Origin: Acidovorax sp. NB1
GTDB lineage: Bacteria; Pseudomonadota; Gammaproteobacteria; Burkholderiales; Burkholderiaceae_C
Length of the DNA: 64,000 nt
Assembly (NCBI RefSeq): GCF_005405905.1
Contig: NZ_BJHU01000035.1
Location: forward strand, 248,001 to 312,000
Direction of reading: 5' to 3'
Shown: piece after piece, positions 1 through 9,563 of the stretch
How the letters are laid out: each line of letters opens with the position of its first letter
Numbering within the stretch: the first letter of the stretch is position 1
Made by a program: the position numbers and the translations under genes
The notes under the pieces: model-generated
Told to the model about the DNA's origin: nothing
The model's database searches: none
The model's input: only the letters and a program-made list of their open reading frames with translations

Positions 1-3000
1 ATGGCGTTCTTCGCGCCCACGCTGCGCTGCGCGCTGTTCCCTGACTGGGAGACGCTGCCGTATGACACCTTCTCTCCGCACCAGGACCTGATCAGCGAGC
101 GCCTGGCCACGCTCTGGCGCATCAGCCAGAAGGACAGGGACACCGGCGCCGACGTGGTGCTGGTGCCCGCCACCACGGCGCTGTACCGCCTCGCACCGCC
201 CTCCTTCCTTGCGGGTTACACCTTCCACTTCAAGGTCAAGCAAAAGCTCGACGAGGCGAAGTTCAAGGCCCAGCTCACGCTGGCCGGCTACAGCCACGTC
301 TCGCAGGTGGTGAGTCCGGGCGAGTACGCGGTGCGCGGCGGGTTGATCGACCTGTTCCCCATGGGCTCGCTGGTGCCCTACCGTGTGGATTTGTTCGACG
401 ACGAGATCGACAGCATCCGCACGTTCGATCCCGACAGCCAGCGCAGCCTGTACCCCGTGCCCGAGGTGCGCCTCTTGCCCGGCCGCGAGTTCCCCATGGA
501 CGACGAGGCGCGCGCCAAGTTCAGGAGCCGCTGGCGCGAAATGCTGGAGGGCGACCCGACCAAGAGCCGCATCTACAAGGACATGGGCGCGGGCGTGGCC
601 ACCGCCGGCATCGAGTACTACCTGCCGCTGTTCTTCGACGAGACCGCCACCGTGTTCGACTACCTGGGCGGCGAAGCCACGGTGGTTCTGCACGGCGACC
701 TGGAGCCCGCCTTCCAGCGCTTCTGGCAGGACACCAAGGACCGCTTCCGCCTGGTGCAGGGCGACCCCGAACGCCCTGCGCTGCCACCGGAAGCGCTGTT
801 CCTGTCGGCCGACCAGTTCTACACGCGCGCCAAGGAACACGCGCAGCTGTCCATCCGCCCCGGCGTGGAGGACGTGGATGACAACCCCCACTTCCACAAG
901 CTCGGCGACCTGTCGGTGGTGCGCGGCGCCGAGGACCCGCTGGCCCGCCTGCACGCCCACATCCGCAACACGCAGCACCGCGTGCTGCTGCTGGCCGAGA
1001 GCGATGGCCGGCGCGAGAGCCTGCTCGACTTCCTGCGCGCCAGCGGCGTGAACCCGCCGGCCTTCGATTCACTGGCCGAGTTCCAGGGAACGGCCGAGGA
1101 GAAGGTGGGCATTGCCACCGCCGGACTCACCGTGGGCTTTAGCTGGATCGAGGACGGCATCGACTTCGTCACCGAGACCGAGCTCTTCGCCGCCGGCCCC
1201 ACCACGCGCCGGCGCAAGAAGCAGGAGCAGGTGAGCGACGTCGAGGCGCTGATCAAGGACCTGGCCGAACTCAACGTGGGCGACCCCGTGGTGCACAGCG
1301 CCCATGGCATCGGCCGCTACCGGGGCCTCGTCAACATGGACGTGGGCAACAAGAACCCCGACGGCACGCCCGCCATGCAAGAGTTCCTGCACCTGGAATA
1401 CGCCGACAAGGCCGTGCTCTACGTGCCCGTGAGCCAGCTGCAGCTGATCAGCCGCTACACCGGTGTGAGCGCCGACGAGGCGCCGCTGCACAAACTTGGC
1501 AGTGGCCAGTGGGAAAAGGCCAAGCGCAAGGCCGCCGAGCAGGTGCGCGACAGCGCGGCCGAGTTGCTCAACATCTACGCCCGCCGTGCCGCGCGCGAAG
1601 GCCACGCCTTCCGCTACAGCCCGCAGGACTACGAGACCTTCGCCAACGATTTCGGCTTCGAGGAGACGGCCGACCAGAACGCCGCCATCCACGCGGTGAT
1701 CCAGGACATGATCAGCGCCCGCCCCATGGACCGCCTGGTCTGCGGCGACGTGGGCTTCGGCAAGACCGAGGTCGCCCTGCGCGCGGCCTTCGTGGCGGTC
1801 ACGGGCGGCAAGCAGGTGGCCTTTTTGGCGCCCACCACGCTGCTGGCCGAGCAGCACTACCAGACGCTGGTGGACCGTTTCAGCAAGTGGCCGGTGAAGG
1901 TGGCCGAAGTCTCGCGCTTCCGTTCGGGCAAGGAGATCACCGCCGCCATCAAGGGCATCGGCGACGGCACCGTGGACATCGTGGTGGGCACGCACAAGCT
2001 GCTCTCCGAATCCACCAAGTTCCACAACCTGGGCCTGCTCATCATCGACGAGGAGCACCGCTTCGGCGTGCGCCACAAGGAGCAGATGAAGGCCCTGCGC
2101 GCCGAGGTGGACGTGCTCACCCTCACCGCCACGCCCATCCCGCGCACGCTGGGCATGGCGCTCGAAGGGCTGCGCGACCTGTCGGTCATCGCCACCGCGC
2201 CGCAGCGGCGCCTGGCGATCAAGACCTTTGTGCGCAACGAGGGCACGGGCGTGATCCGCGAGGCGGTGCTGCGCGAATTGAAGCGCGGCGGCCAGGTCTA
2301 CTTCCTGCACAACGAAGTGGAGACCATCGAGAACCGCCGCCAGAAGCTCGAAGAGATATTGCCCGAGGCCCGCATCGCCGTGGCCCACGGCCAGATGCCC
2401 GAGCGCGAGCTGGAGCGCGTGATGCGCGACTTCGTGGCCCAGCGCTTCAACATCCTCTTGTGCTCGACCATCATCGAGACCGGCATCGATGTGCCCACGG
2501 CCAACACCATCATCATGAGCCGCGCCGACAAGTTCGGCCTGGCGCAGCTGCACCAGCTGCGCGGGCGCGTGGGCCGCAGCCACCACCAGGCGTACGCCTA
2601 CCTCATGGTGCCCGACACCGAGGGCCTGACCAAACACGCCGCGCAGCGCCTCGATGCCATCCAGCAGATGGAAGAACTGGGCAGCGGCTTCTACCTGGCC
2701 ATGCACGACCTGGAGATTCGCGGTGCGGGCGAGGTGCTGGGCGAGAACCAGAGCGGCAACATGCTCGAAGTGGGCTTCCAGCTCTACAACGAGATGCTGA
2801 ACGAGGCCGTCAAGGCACTCAAGGCCGGCAAGGAGCCCGACCTGCTCTCGCCCCTGTCCGTCACCACCGACATCAACCTGCACGCGCCCGCCCTGCTGCC
2901 CGACGACTACTGCGGCGACGTGCACCTGCGCCTGTCGTTCTACAAGAAGCTGGCCACCGCCAAGAACCTCGACCAGATCGACGGCCTGCTCGAAGAGATC

Positions 3001-3309
3001 GTGGACCGCTTTGGCAAGCTGCCGCCGCAGGCCCAGACCCTGATCGACGTGCACCGCCTGCGCGTTCTGAGCCAGCCTTACGGCGTGGTGAAGGTGGATG
3101 CCGCCCCGGGCGTCATCAACATCACCTTCAAGCCCCAGCCGCCCATCGACCCGATGCGCATCATCGAGCTGATCCAGAAGAACAAGCACATCAAGCTCGC
3201 GGGCAACGAGAAACTGCGCATCGAACGCGAGCTCAAGGACCCCAAGGACCGCGCGCAGATGGTGCGGGATGTGCTGCGCTCGCTGGGGCAGCCGCAGGTG
3301 GCTGCGTGA
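1..3309 (+). CDS. mfd: Transcription-repair coupling factor Mfd (5' end cut by window)
   Basis: Superfamily 2 DNA translocase that removes RNA polymerase stalled at lesions and recruits UvrA for transcription-coupled repair. The visible 1102 residues show the UvrB-like N-terminal region, the CarD-like RNA-polymerase interaction domain (HSAHGIGRYRGL, about residue 432), Walker A GFGKT (about 587), the DEEH box (about 683), the translocation segment with GRVGRS, and the C-terminal D7 domain. Family members are about 1150 residues and the first residues here already align inside the N-terminal domain, so roughly 50 residues lie upstream of base 1. The ATG at base 1 is probably internal. The stop is TGA at 3307-3309. 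Confidence 0.97.
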   Translation: MAFFAPTLRCALFPDWETLPYDTFSPHQDLISERLATLWRISQKDRDTGADVVLVPATTALYRLAPPSFLAGYTFHFKVKQKLDEAKFKAQLTLAGYSHVSQVVSPGEYAVRGGLIDLFPMGSLVPYRVDLFDDEIDSIRTFDPDSQRSLYPVPEVRLLPGREFPMDDEARAKFRSRWREMLEGDPTKSRIYKDMGAGVATAGIEYYLPLFFDETATVFDYLGGEATVVLHGDLEPAFQRFWQDTKDRFRLVQGDPERPALPPEALFLSADQFYTRAKEHAQLSIRPGVEDVDDNPHFHKLGDLSVVRGAEDPLARLHAHIRNTQHRVLLLAESDGRRESLLDFLRASGVNPPAFDSLAEFQGTAEEKVGIATAGLTVGFSWIEDGIDFVTETELFAAGPTTRRRKKQEQVSDVEALIKDLAELNVGDPVVHSAHGIGRYRGLVNMDVGNKNPDGTPAMQEFLHLEYADKAVLYVPVSQLQLISRYTGVSADEAPLHKLGSGQWEKAKRKAAEQVRDSAAELLNIYARRAAREGHAFRYSPQDYETFANDFGFEETADQNAAIHAVIQDMISARPMDRLVCGDVGFGKTEVALRAAFVAVTGGKQVAFLAPTTLLAEQHYQTLVDRFSKWPVKVAEVSRFRSGKEITAAIKGIGDGTVDIVVGTHKLLSESTKFHNLGLLIIDEEHRFGVRHKEQMKALRAEVDVLTLTATPIPRTLGMALEGLRDLSVIATAPQRRLAIKTFVRNEGTGVIREAVLRELKRGGQVYFLHNEVETIENRRQKLEEILPEARIAVAHGQMPERELERVMRDFVAQRFNILLCSTIIETGIDVPTANTIIMSRADKFGLAQLHQLRGRVGRSHHQAYAYLMVPDTEGLTKHAAQRLDAIQQMEELGSGFYLAMHDLEIRGAGEVLGENQSGNMLEVGFQLYNEMLNEAVKALKAGKEPDLLSPLSVTTDINLHAPALLPDDYCGDVHLRLSFYKKLATAKNLDQIDGLLEEIVDRFGKLPPQAQTLIDVHRLRVLSQPYGVVKVDAAPGVINITFKPQPPIDPMRIIELIQKNKHIKLAGNEKLRIERELKDPKDRAQMVRDVLRSLGQPQVAA

Positions 3310-3313
3310 GGGT

Positions 3314-3391
3314 TCAATTTTGAGAAAAATTGGCCTCCCCCGCGCGTCCATCATGCCGCAATAGCTATCAATAGCATAGCAAAAAGCAACC
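3314..3391. repeat. Dispersed Comamonadaceae-type repeat, copy A
   Basis: AT-rich palindromic piece (CAATTTT...AAAATTG) followed by GGCCTC, a GCGC core and AATAGCTATCAATAGC. The same order of blocks recurs near 6.8, 10.6, 23.3, 32.5, 47.0, 57.4 and 59.6 kb in either orientation. It sits between mfd and the next gene. The stem may act as a weak terminator, but there is no clear T-run. Confidence 0.6.
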
Positions 3392-4072
3392 ATGTGGCTT
3401 GAAGCCGCCCTCCTCCCTGTGGCCCTGGTGGCCGCCCTGGCCGCGCGGCCCTGGCGCCTGCTGGCCAGCCGCAAGCCGCTGGCGCACGAAAGCCACGGCG
3501 CGCCGTCTGCACTGTGGACGCCGCTGCTCGCCACACTGGTCTTTCTGCCCTGGCTGTGGGCCCTGCCCACACTGCACGCCATGCCGCTGCAGCTGCAGTG
3601 GTCGGGTGCCTGCCTGGTGGTGCTGATGCTGGGCTGGCCGCTGGCAGTGCCCACACTGCTGGCGGTGGGTGCCACCGCTGCGTTGCTTTCGCCCAGCCTG
3701 GGGTGGCAGGACGCCATGGGCGTGGCCGTGTGGCAAGGCGTGGTGCCTGCCACGCTGGCGCTGCTGCTGGGCGTGGTGCTGCGCCGCTTGGCGGGGACAC
3801 GCTCGCTGGTCGGCGTGCGCGCCTTTGTCTACGTGCTGGGGCGGGGCTTTTTGGGCACGGCGCTGTGCCTGTTTGTGGCGGGCAGCTTGGCGCAATGGGC
3901 CGGCCACACGCTGCCGGGCGTCAGCGATCAGCTCTCGCTGGTCGCCCGCTGGCTGATGGCCTGGGGCGACGCGGTGGTCACCGGCATGTTGTGTGCGGTG
4001 TTCGTGGCCTTCAAACCTGGGTGGCTGGCCACCTGGTCGGATGCGGTGTACCTCGATGGCAAAAATAGCTGA
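3392..4072 (+). CDS. CbiM-like multi-pass membrane protein (COG3235-type)
   Basis: Hydrophobic protein of 226 residues with about six membrane segments. The C-terminal block AWGDAVVTGMLCAVFVAF resembles the conserved end of CbiM/COG3235 membrane proteins, the family of energy-coupling-factor metal transporter S-components. It lacks the N-terminal MHIPDG metal-binding motif of true CbiM, so cobalt or nickel transport cannot be assumed. It overlaps the following hydrolase gene by 17 bases, suggesting translational coupling. Family assignment is moderate; substrate is unknown. Confidence 0.6.
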   Translation: MWLEAALLPVALVAALAARPWRLLASRKPLAHESHGAPSALWTPLLATLVFLPWLWALPTLHAMPLQLQWSGACLVVLMLGWPLAVPTLLAVGATAALLSPSLGWQDAMGVAVWQGVVPATLALLLGVVLRRLAGTRSLVGVRAFVYVLGRGFLGTALCLFVAGSLAQWAGHTLPGVSDQLSLVARWLMAWGDAVVTGMLCAVFVAFKPGWLATWSDAVYLDGKNS

Positions 4073-4826
4073 CGCCGGGACGGAACCGAGGCAGGAAGCC
4101 TTGCGCAGGCCCTTTACCGTGGCCCACGGCCCCCACCGGCTGCACGGCAGCACCTGGAGCACCACGACCGCTGCAGTGCCGCGCCTGTTGTCCCTGCACG
4201 GCGGCGGCGCGGCCACCGACCACCGGCGCATGGACTACCTGCTGCAGCCTCTGGCCAGCCAGGGCTGGGCGGGCGCCGCCTTCGACTGTTTGGGCCATGG
4301 CGCAACGGGTGGCAGCCTGCTGGGCTCCAGCCTGGCCGATCGCCAAGCGCAGGCGCAGGCCGTGGCCGCCCACCTGGGGCTGCACCCGGCCCATCCACCC
4401 CTGGCGTTGATGGCTTCGAGCATGGGCGGCCACACGGCTTGCCAGCTGCTGGACACCCTGCAGCCGCGCGCCCTGGTGCTGTTTTGCCCTGCGGCCTACA
4501 CGCCAGCAGCCGAGCACCAGCCCTTCGGCCCGGCCTTCCAGCAGGCACTGCGCGCCACCACGGACTTTGCCAGCGCACCGGCCTGGTCGGCGCTGGGGCG
4601 CTATCGCGGCCGACTGCTGCTGGTCTGGGGCACGGAGGATGCGGTGATTCCACCCGCCGTCATCCAGGGCTACGGTCAGGCCGCCGTGGCTGCACGCAGC
4701 GTGGAGGTGGTGAAGTTGCCCGGCGTGGGCCACGCCCTGCACGCGTGGCTGCAGGCCCAGCCTGCGGCGGCACAAGCGCTGCAGCAGCGCATCGCCTCCC
4801 TGCTAGTGGCGGCAGAGCGCGATTGA
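4056..4826 (+). CDS. Alpha/beta-hydrolase family protein
   Basis: 256-residue serine hydrolase of the alpha/beta fold. Visible elements are the oxyanion-side LHGGGAA, nucleophile elbow SSMGG with Ser near residue 119, acid in GTEDAV and the histidine in GVGHALH near the end. I chose ATG 4056, which lies 17 bases inside the upstream membrane-protein gene; a longer reading from 3993 would run through that gene and has no domain support. The substrate is not deducible. Co-translation with the CbiM-like protein is likely from the overlap. Confidence 0.8.
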   Translation: MAKIADAGTEPRQEALRRPFTVAHGPHRLHGSTWSTTTAAVPRLLSLHGGGAATDHRRMDYLLQPLASQGWAGAAFDCLGHGATGGSLLGSSLADRQAQAQAVAAHLGLHPAHPPLALMASSMGGHTACQLLDTLQPRALVLFCPAAYTPAAEHQPFGPAFQQALRATTDFASAPAWSALGRYRGRLLLVWGTEDAVIPPAVIQGYGQAAVAARSVEVVKLPGVGHALHAWLQAQPAAAQALQQRIASLLVAAERD

Positions 4827-5104
4827 GTCACACGACGCCAAACACGCACCCACCGCCGGAGATGCCAAGCGTGAGGCGCGGCCCTGTGGGGTGCACAACC
4901 AGGTTGGCAGACTGAAGCCGATCGGCAGGCCTCCGCCATCCCGCGCCATGCCAGATGGCAACACGCGCATCGCCTCGCGCCCAGGCTTTCGCAGCGCGGA
5001 CGCCTGCTGCACCAGCCTGCAGCCGATGCTTGACACAGCGCAAGGGGCTTGGCACTGCGCCGCGCGATAGTGGATGCCACACCCACCACAAGGAGTGCTC
5101 CACC

Positions 5105-5299
5105 ATGAAGCTGCTGAACGATCTTTTCTCTACCGACTACGGACTGATGAGCATCATTGGCATCGGGTTCATGCTGTGCATGGCCGCGTTCTTTCTGCGC
5201 ATGTTCCTGGTCAAGATGAACGAGCCACCCGCGCCCAACCCTGCGGGCCGCGCAAGGGCTGGCAGCGGCAGCGCCAAGGGCCAGCCGCCGTCGCGCTGA
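5105..5299 (+). CDS. DUF3149 small membrane protein
   Basis: 64-residue protein with one strong membrane helix (GLMSIIGIGFMLCMAAFFLRMF) preceded by DLFSTDY, the pattern of DUF3149, followed by a soluble Pro/Gly/Ser tail. A good Shine-Dalgarno AAGGAG lies about 10 bases upstream. Function is unknown in the family. It stands alone between the hydrolase and serB. The 278 bases upstream (4827-5104) contain no ORF I would support. Confidence 0.8.
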   Translation: MKLLNDLFSTDYGLMSIIGIGFMLCMAAFFLRMFLVKMNEPPAPNPAGRARAGSGSAKGQPPSR

Positions 5300-5443
5300 C
5301 ACGGTAGCAGCTCGGCGGCGCCCGCCTCCACTGCGGCGGGCCAGCATGTCAAGAGACCCAATTGCGCAGGCTGAAGGGGCATGGAGCGGGGCGATACCAT
5401 TGCGGGTTGTTTCTCCCCCTCACCAAACACCCCCGTCTGCGCC

Positions 5444-6157
5444 ATGACCCACGCTACCGAATTCGCCCCCGGACTTGTCATCCAGGGCATCACGCCCCCG
5501 CTGTCCCTGTCGGCCTACAAGCTCATCGCGTTTGACATGGACTCCACCCTCATCAACATCGAGTGTGTGGACGAAATAGCCGACGCCGCAGGCCGCAAGG
5601 CCGAGGTGGCCGCCATCACCGAAGCGGCGATGCAAGGCGTGATCACCGACTACAAAGAGAGCCTGCGCCAGCGCGTGGCCCTGCTCAAGGGCGTAACGGT
5701 GCAGCACATGGAGCAGGTGTTCACCGAGCGCCTGCGCTTCAACCCCGGCGCCCAGGAACTCATCACTGCCGCCAAGGGCGCAGGCCTGACCACGCTGCTG
5801 GTCTCCGGTGGCTTCACCTTCTTTGCCGACCGCGTGAAGGCAGGCCTGGGTATCGACTTTGCCCGCTCCAACATGCTGGAAGTGCAAGACGGCCAACTCA
5901 CCGGCCGCATGGTGGACCAGGCCTGGGGCGACATCTGCGACGGCGCCGAGAAGCGCCGCACGCTGCTGGAAGTGGCCTCGCTCATGGGCATCTCGCCGCA
6001 GCAAGCGATCGCCGTGGGCGACGGCGCCAACGACCTGCCCATGATGGGCGCGGCGGGCCTGTCCGTGGCCTACCACGCCAAGCCCACCGTGCGCGCACAG
6101 GCCAAGGTCGCCATCAACCAGGGCGGGCTGGACAGGCTGCTGGAAGTGCTGCGCTGA
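5444..6157 (+). CDS. serB: Phosphoserine phosphatase SerB
   Basis: Last step of serine synthesis: hydrolysis of O-phosphoserine. This is an HAD-superfamily enzyme of 237 residues, the short form without an N-terminal ACT-like domain. HAD motif I is DMDST (about residue 30, nucleophile Asp), motif II LVSGGF, and motif III/IV GDGANDLPMM, all intact. ATG 5444 was chosen because the upstream extension (from 5381) has no similarity to the family. The gene is followed 22 bases later by a thioredoxin-like gene, so they may share a transcript. Confidence 0.95.
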   Translation: MTHATEFAPGLVIQGITPPLSLSAYKLIAFDMDSTLINIECVDEIADAAGRKAEVAAITEAAMQGVITDYKESLRQRVALLKGVTVQHMEQVFTERLRFNPGAQELITAAKGAGLTTLLVSGGFTFFADRVKAGLGIDFARSNMLEVQDGQLTGRMVDQAWGDICDGAEKRRTLLEVASLMGISPQQAIAVGDGANDLPMMGAAGLSVAYHAKPTVRAQAKVAINQGGLDRLLEVLR

Positions 6158-6179
6158 TTCGCAACGCCGCAGCCCCAGC

Positions 6180-6767
6180 ATGCTGAAGGCACTCGCCACC
6201 CGCGCTGCGCAGTCCCTGCGCCAAGGCTGGAAGCAGCACTTGGCCACCCTCGCGCTGGCCTGGATGGCCGTCGTGGCGGTGGACACCTGGCGCACACGCG
6301 ACCTGCCCCAGGGCCCCGCGCCCGATGTGGCGCTGGTGATGGCCCCCAACGCTGGTGCCACTGGTGTCACCACCACCCTGGCCGCATGGCGCGCCCAGCA
6401 CCCCGGTCAGGCCGTGGCGGTGCACTTCTGGGCCGAGTGGTGTTCCATCTGCAAGCTGGAAGAGCCCAGCATCGCAAGCCTGTCCAACGACTGGCCCGTG
6501 CTGGGCGTGGCCATGCAGTCCGGCAACGCGGAGAAGGTGGCCCAGGTGCAGCGCCAGCGCAGCATGCCCTGGCAGACGGCGGTGGACCCACAGGGCACCC
6601 TGTCGCGCAGCTGGGGCGTGCGCGCCGTGCCTGCGCTGGTGGTGATCGACGCGCACGGCCAGGTGCGGTTTGCCACCTCGGGCTACACGCCCGAATGGGC
6701 CATGCGCCTGCGGCTGTGGTGGGCGCAAGCCATGCCGCAGTGGAATGCTTTGCTTCAAAAAAAATAG
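6180..6767 (+). CDS. Membrane-anchored thioredoxin-like disulfide oxidoreductase (ScsD/TlpA type)
   Basis: 195 residues with an N-terminal membrane helix (about 20-35) and a periplasmic thioredoxin fold. It has the active site WAEWCSIC (CxxC near residue 90) and the cis-proline loop AVPALVV. The overall shape matches the ScsD/protein disulfide oxidoreductase group related to TlpA/DsbE, which reduce or isomerise periplasmic thiols. No scsB/dsbD partner is nearby. Its stop codon TAG lies inside a dispersed repeat (copy B), so the C-terminal lysines come from repeat sequence. Confidence 0.8.
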   Translation: MLKALATRAAQSLRQGWKQHLATLALAWMAVVAVDTWRTRDLPQGPAPDVALVMAPNAGATGVTTTLAAWRAQHPGQAVAVHFWAEWCSICKLEEPSIASLSNDWPVLGVAMQSGNAEKVAQVQRQRSMPWQTAVDPQGTLSRSWGVRAVPALVVIDAHGQVRFATSGYTPEWAMRLRLWWAQAMPQWNALLQKK

Positions 6768-6815
6768 CTATTTGCGCTGGATGGACGTGCGCAAACGGCC
6801 ATTTTGACCACCATT
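6754..6815. repeat. Dispersed repeat, copy B
   Basis: AAAATAGCTATTTGCGC, then GGATGGACGTGCGC and GGCCATTTTGA: the same blocks as copy A in inverse orientation. It overlaps the last codons of the thioredoxin-like gene and provides its stop. Confidence 0.6.
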
Positions 6816-6933
6816 TTCCGCCCCACCCACCGCGCAGCCGGCTGAAACAGCCCGGCAGCGTTTGGCGCAAATCTTCAAGACCCGCCGCGCCCGGCTTTGC
6901 ACACTGGCCTCCGTTCCACCCACGGAGGCTTGT

Positions 6934-7413
6934 ATGCACATCACCCTGAACCAACAACCCCGGCCCGTGCCCCCAGGCTGGGAGGACGAACCCCTGCTCT
7001 GGCTGCTGCGCGAGCCGCTGGGCCTGGCGGGCACCCGCTTTGGCTGCGGCATGGGCCAGTGCGGCGCCTGCACCGTGCTGGTGGACGGCGTGGCGCAGCG
7101 CGCCTGCCTGCAGACCGCGCGCGGGCTGCAGGGGCGCAGCATCACCACCATTGAGGGGCTGGCCGCAGCCGATGGCACCCTGCACCCGGTGCAACAAGCC
7201 TGGCTGGACCTGCGCGTGCCCCAATGCGGCTACTGCCAAAGCGGCCAGATCATGGGCGCCGTGGCCCTGCTGCGCGCCACGCCCCGCCCCAGCGATGCGC
7301 AGATCGATGCCGCCATGTCGGGCCACCTGTGCCGCTGCGGCACCCAGCACCGCGTGCGTGCAGCCATCCACCAGGCGGCTGGGCACCCAGCGGCTGGGGG
7401 CACCACGCCATGA
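6934..7413 (+). CDS. iorA: (2Fe-2S)-binding small subunit of molybdenum hydroxylase (isoquinoline 1-oxidoreductase alpha type)
   Basis: 159-residue ferredoxin-like electron-transfer subunit. The plant-type [2Fe-2S] ligands are in [11 protein letters not shown] plus QRAC, and the second cluster ligands in CGYCQSGQ and CRCG, as in the xanthine dehydrogenase family. A good ribosome site (GGAGG) precedes ATG 6934. It overlaps the large subunit by ATGA, so the two are translationally coupled. Isoquinoline is the substrate of the founding member only; the real substrate here is unknown. Confidence 0.88.
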   Translation: MHITLNQQPRPVPPGWEDEPLLWLLREPLGLAGTRFGCGMGQCGACTVLVDGVAQRACLQTARGLQGRSITTIEGLAAADGTLHPVQQAWLDLRVPQCGYCQSGQIMGAVALLRATPRPSDAQIDAAMSGHLCRCGTQHRVRAAIHQAAGHPAAGGTTP

Positions 7414-9521
7414 AGCGCCGCCAGTTTTTTGCAGCAGCGGCGGCAGGTGCACTCACCGTCACGCTCGCAGGCTGCGGCCTGGTGCCGGTGATCCCCAAGC
7501 GCCCCACCTCCACCGCCGACGACGCGCTGGGCTGGATACGGCACGAAAATGGCCGCTTCACCCTGTGGCTGCCCAGCGCCGAAATGGGCCAGCAAATCAG
7601 CGCCGCACTGCAGGGCCTGGCCGCCGCCGAGCTGGGCGTGCCACCCGCGCAGGTGCATCTGCAACTGCCCGGCACCCGCCACATTGCCCGCGTACGCGCC
7701 ACCGTGGGCAGCGCCAGCGTGCAGGACTTTGCCCTGCCCCTGGCCCGCGCCTGCGCCACCCTGCGCGAGGCCCTGGCGCAGGGCCAGACCACGGGCACGC
7801 TGGCTGCGCGCGACATTGCACCCAGCGCGCTGCGCAGCCTGCAGCCGCGCGCGGGGGCAGCCCAAGAAGCGGCGGCAGCGCCCGGCCAGTTGCACGCCCT
7901 CGTCACCGGCCAGCCGCTGTTTGCGGGCGATACGCGCCTGCCCGGCCTGCTCTATGGCCGCGTGCTGCGCGCACCGGTGTCGGCTGAACTGGCCTCGCGC
8001 CCCCAGGCGTGGGACGAGGCGACCGCCCGCGCCGACCCGGCCTGCGTGGCCGTGGTGCAGCACCCGCGCCTGATGCAGATGGGCAGCCTGGGCCTGGGCA
8101 TCGTGGCGCGCACGCCTGCCGCGCTCGACCGCATCGCCGCTTCGCTGGCCGTGCAATGGCAGGTGGAAGATGGCAGCGCGTTCGAGCAGGCCGCCATCGA
8201 TAAGCGCATCGACATCGACACCCACCTGCGCCGGGGAGCGCTGCAGCACTGCCTGCGCAAAGACGACATGCCCACAGACACAGCATGGACGCTGGACCTG
8301 CGCATGGACGTGCCCCTGGCAGCCCACGCACCCATCGAGCCCCGCAGCGCCACGGCGCACTGGCTGGCCGACCCAGACAAAAAAGACATCGCCCTGAAGG
8401 TATGGGCGGGCACCCAAGACCTGTTCTACATGCGCGATGTGCTGGCTCGCCAATTCAGCCTGGATGCAGAACGCATCGAGGTGCAGGCCTGCCGCATCGG
8501 CGGCGGATTTGGGGGGCGCACGCTGTGCACGGTGGAGCTGGAAGCCGCCGTGCTCGCCCAGGCCGTGGGCGCGCCCGTCAAGGTGCAATGGAGCCGCACG
8601 CAGGAGTTTGCCCAGGGCTTCCAGCGCCCGCCCTCCAGCCACCGTGTGCGGGCGCGCGTGCAGGGTGGGCGCATCACCCACTGGTGGCATGCGCTGGCCA
8701 GCAGCCACATCCTGTTCACGCCCGCCGCCATGCCGGTGTGGATGCAAACCCTGGCCGACCTCGCAGGCGACAGCGGCGTGGCGCGCGGCGCACAAATGCC
8801 ATACGACGTGCCCCAACAGCGCATCGAGTTCACCGCCCAGCGCCTGCCCGTGCACACCGGTCCATGGCGCGGCCTGGGCGCGGGGCCCAACACCCTGGTG
8901 GTGGAAAGCGCCATGGACGAATGCGCGCGCCTGGCCGGGGCCGACCCACTGGCCTGGCGCCTGCAGCACACCACCGACGAACGCCTGGCCCAGGTGCTGC
9001 GCCGCGCCGCCGCCGAAGCCCGCTGGCCCGAGCACCCCGCCAGCGACGCCACCACCTTGCGCGGGCGCGGCATCGCAGGCGGCATCTACAAGGGCGTGAG
9101 CTACGCCGCCGCCGTGGCCGACGTGGAGGTGCACCGCGCCACCGGCCAGGTGCGCGTGACAGCGCTGTGGTGCGCGCACGACTGCGGCCTGGTGCTGCAG
9201 CCCGACGGCGTACGCGCGCAGACCGAAGGCAACCTCGTGTGGTGCCTGGGCATGGTGCTGCACGAGCAACTGCCCGTGGCACGCTCGGGCGTGGCCGCTG
9301 CCAGCTTTGCCGACTACCCGCTGCCACGCATGGGCGATGTGCCACCGCTGCATGTGCACCTGATCGACAGCAATGCGCCACCTACAGGTGCGGGCGAGAC
9401 CGCGATGGTGGCAGGGGCAGGCGCCGTTGCGAATGCGCTGCGCGACGCCACCGGGGTGCGCTTTGCCCGCCTGCCAGTGCGCAGCGCAGATGTGCTGCAG
9501 GCCCTGGGCGCGCGGGGCTGA
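7410..9521 (+). CDS. iorB: Molybdopterin-binding large subunit of aldehyde oxidase/IorB type, with Tat and lipobox-like leader
   Basis: 703-residue catalytic subunit of a two-subunit molybdenum hydroxylase (no FAD subunit). The leader MKRRQFF with a hydrophobic stretch and LAGC at residue 22 reads as a Tat signal combined with a lipoprotein box. This suggests a folded, exported and possibly lipid-anchored enzyme. Molybdopterin-binding GGGFGGR (about 365) and the active-site GAGE loop near the C-terminus (catalytic Glu) are present. The electron acceptor, often a cytochrome c, is not encoded nearby. Start ATG 7410 overlaps the iorA stop. Confidence 0.87.
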   Translation: MKRRQFFAAAAAGALTVTLAGCGLVPVIPKRPTSTADDALGWIRHENGRFTLWLPSAEMGQQISAALQGLAAAELGVPPAQVHLQLPGTRHIARVRATVGSASVQDFALPLARACATLREALAQGQTTGTLAARDIAPSALRSLQPRAGAAQEAAAAPGQLHALVTGQPLFAGDTRLPGLLYGRVLRAPVSAELASRPQAWDEATARADPACVAVVQHPRLMQMGSLGLGIVARTPAALDRIAASLAVQWQVEDGSAFEQAAIDKRIDIDTHLRRGALQHCLRKDDMPTDTAWTLDLRMDVPLAAHAPIEPRSATAHWLADPDKKDIALKVWAGTQDLFYMRDVLARQFSLDAERIEVQACRIGGGFGGRTLCTVELEAAVLAQAVGAPVKVQWSRTQEFAQGFQRPPSSHRVRARVQGGRITHWWHALASSHILFTPAAMPVWMQTLADLAGDSGVARGAQMPYDVPQQRIEFTAQRLPVHTGPWRGLGAGPNTLVVESAMDECARLAGADPLAWRLQHTTDERLAQVLRRAAAEARWPEHPASDATTLRGRGIAGGIYKGVSYAAAVADVEVHRATGQVRVTALWCAHDCGLVLQPDGVRAQTEGNLVWCLGMVLHEQLPVARSGVAAASFADYPLPRMGDVPPLHVHLIDSNAPPTGAGETAMVAGAGAVANALRDATGVRFARLPVRSADVLQALGARG

Positions 9522-9563
9522 GCGATCCTGCACCAGCCACAGCGCCAACGGCACAATCCGCCC

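Noticed and set aside
1..3. ATG at base 1 as the true mfd start
   Set aside because: The protein is already inside the conserved N-terminal domain and is about 50 residues short; the ATG at the window edge is a coincidence of the cut.
1069..3753. 894-codon open frame antisense to mfd
   Set aside because: Low-complexity His/Ala/Gly/Val-rich product typical of high-GC shadow frames; no domain, and mfd on the other strand is certain.
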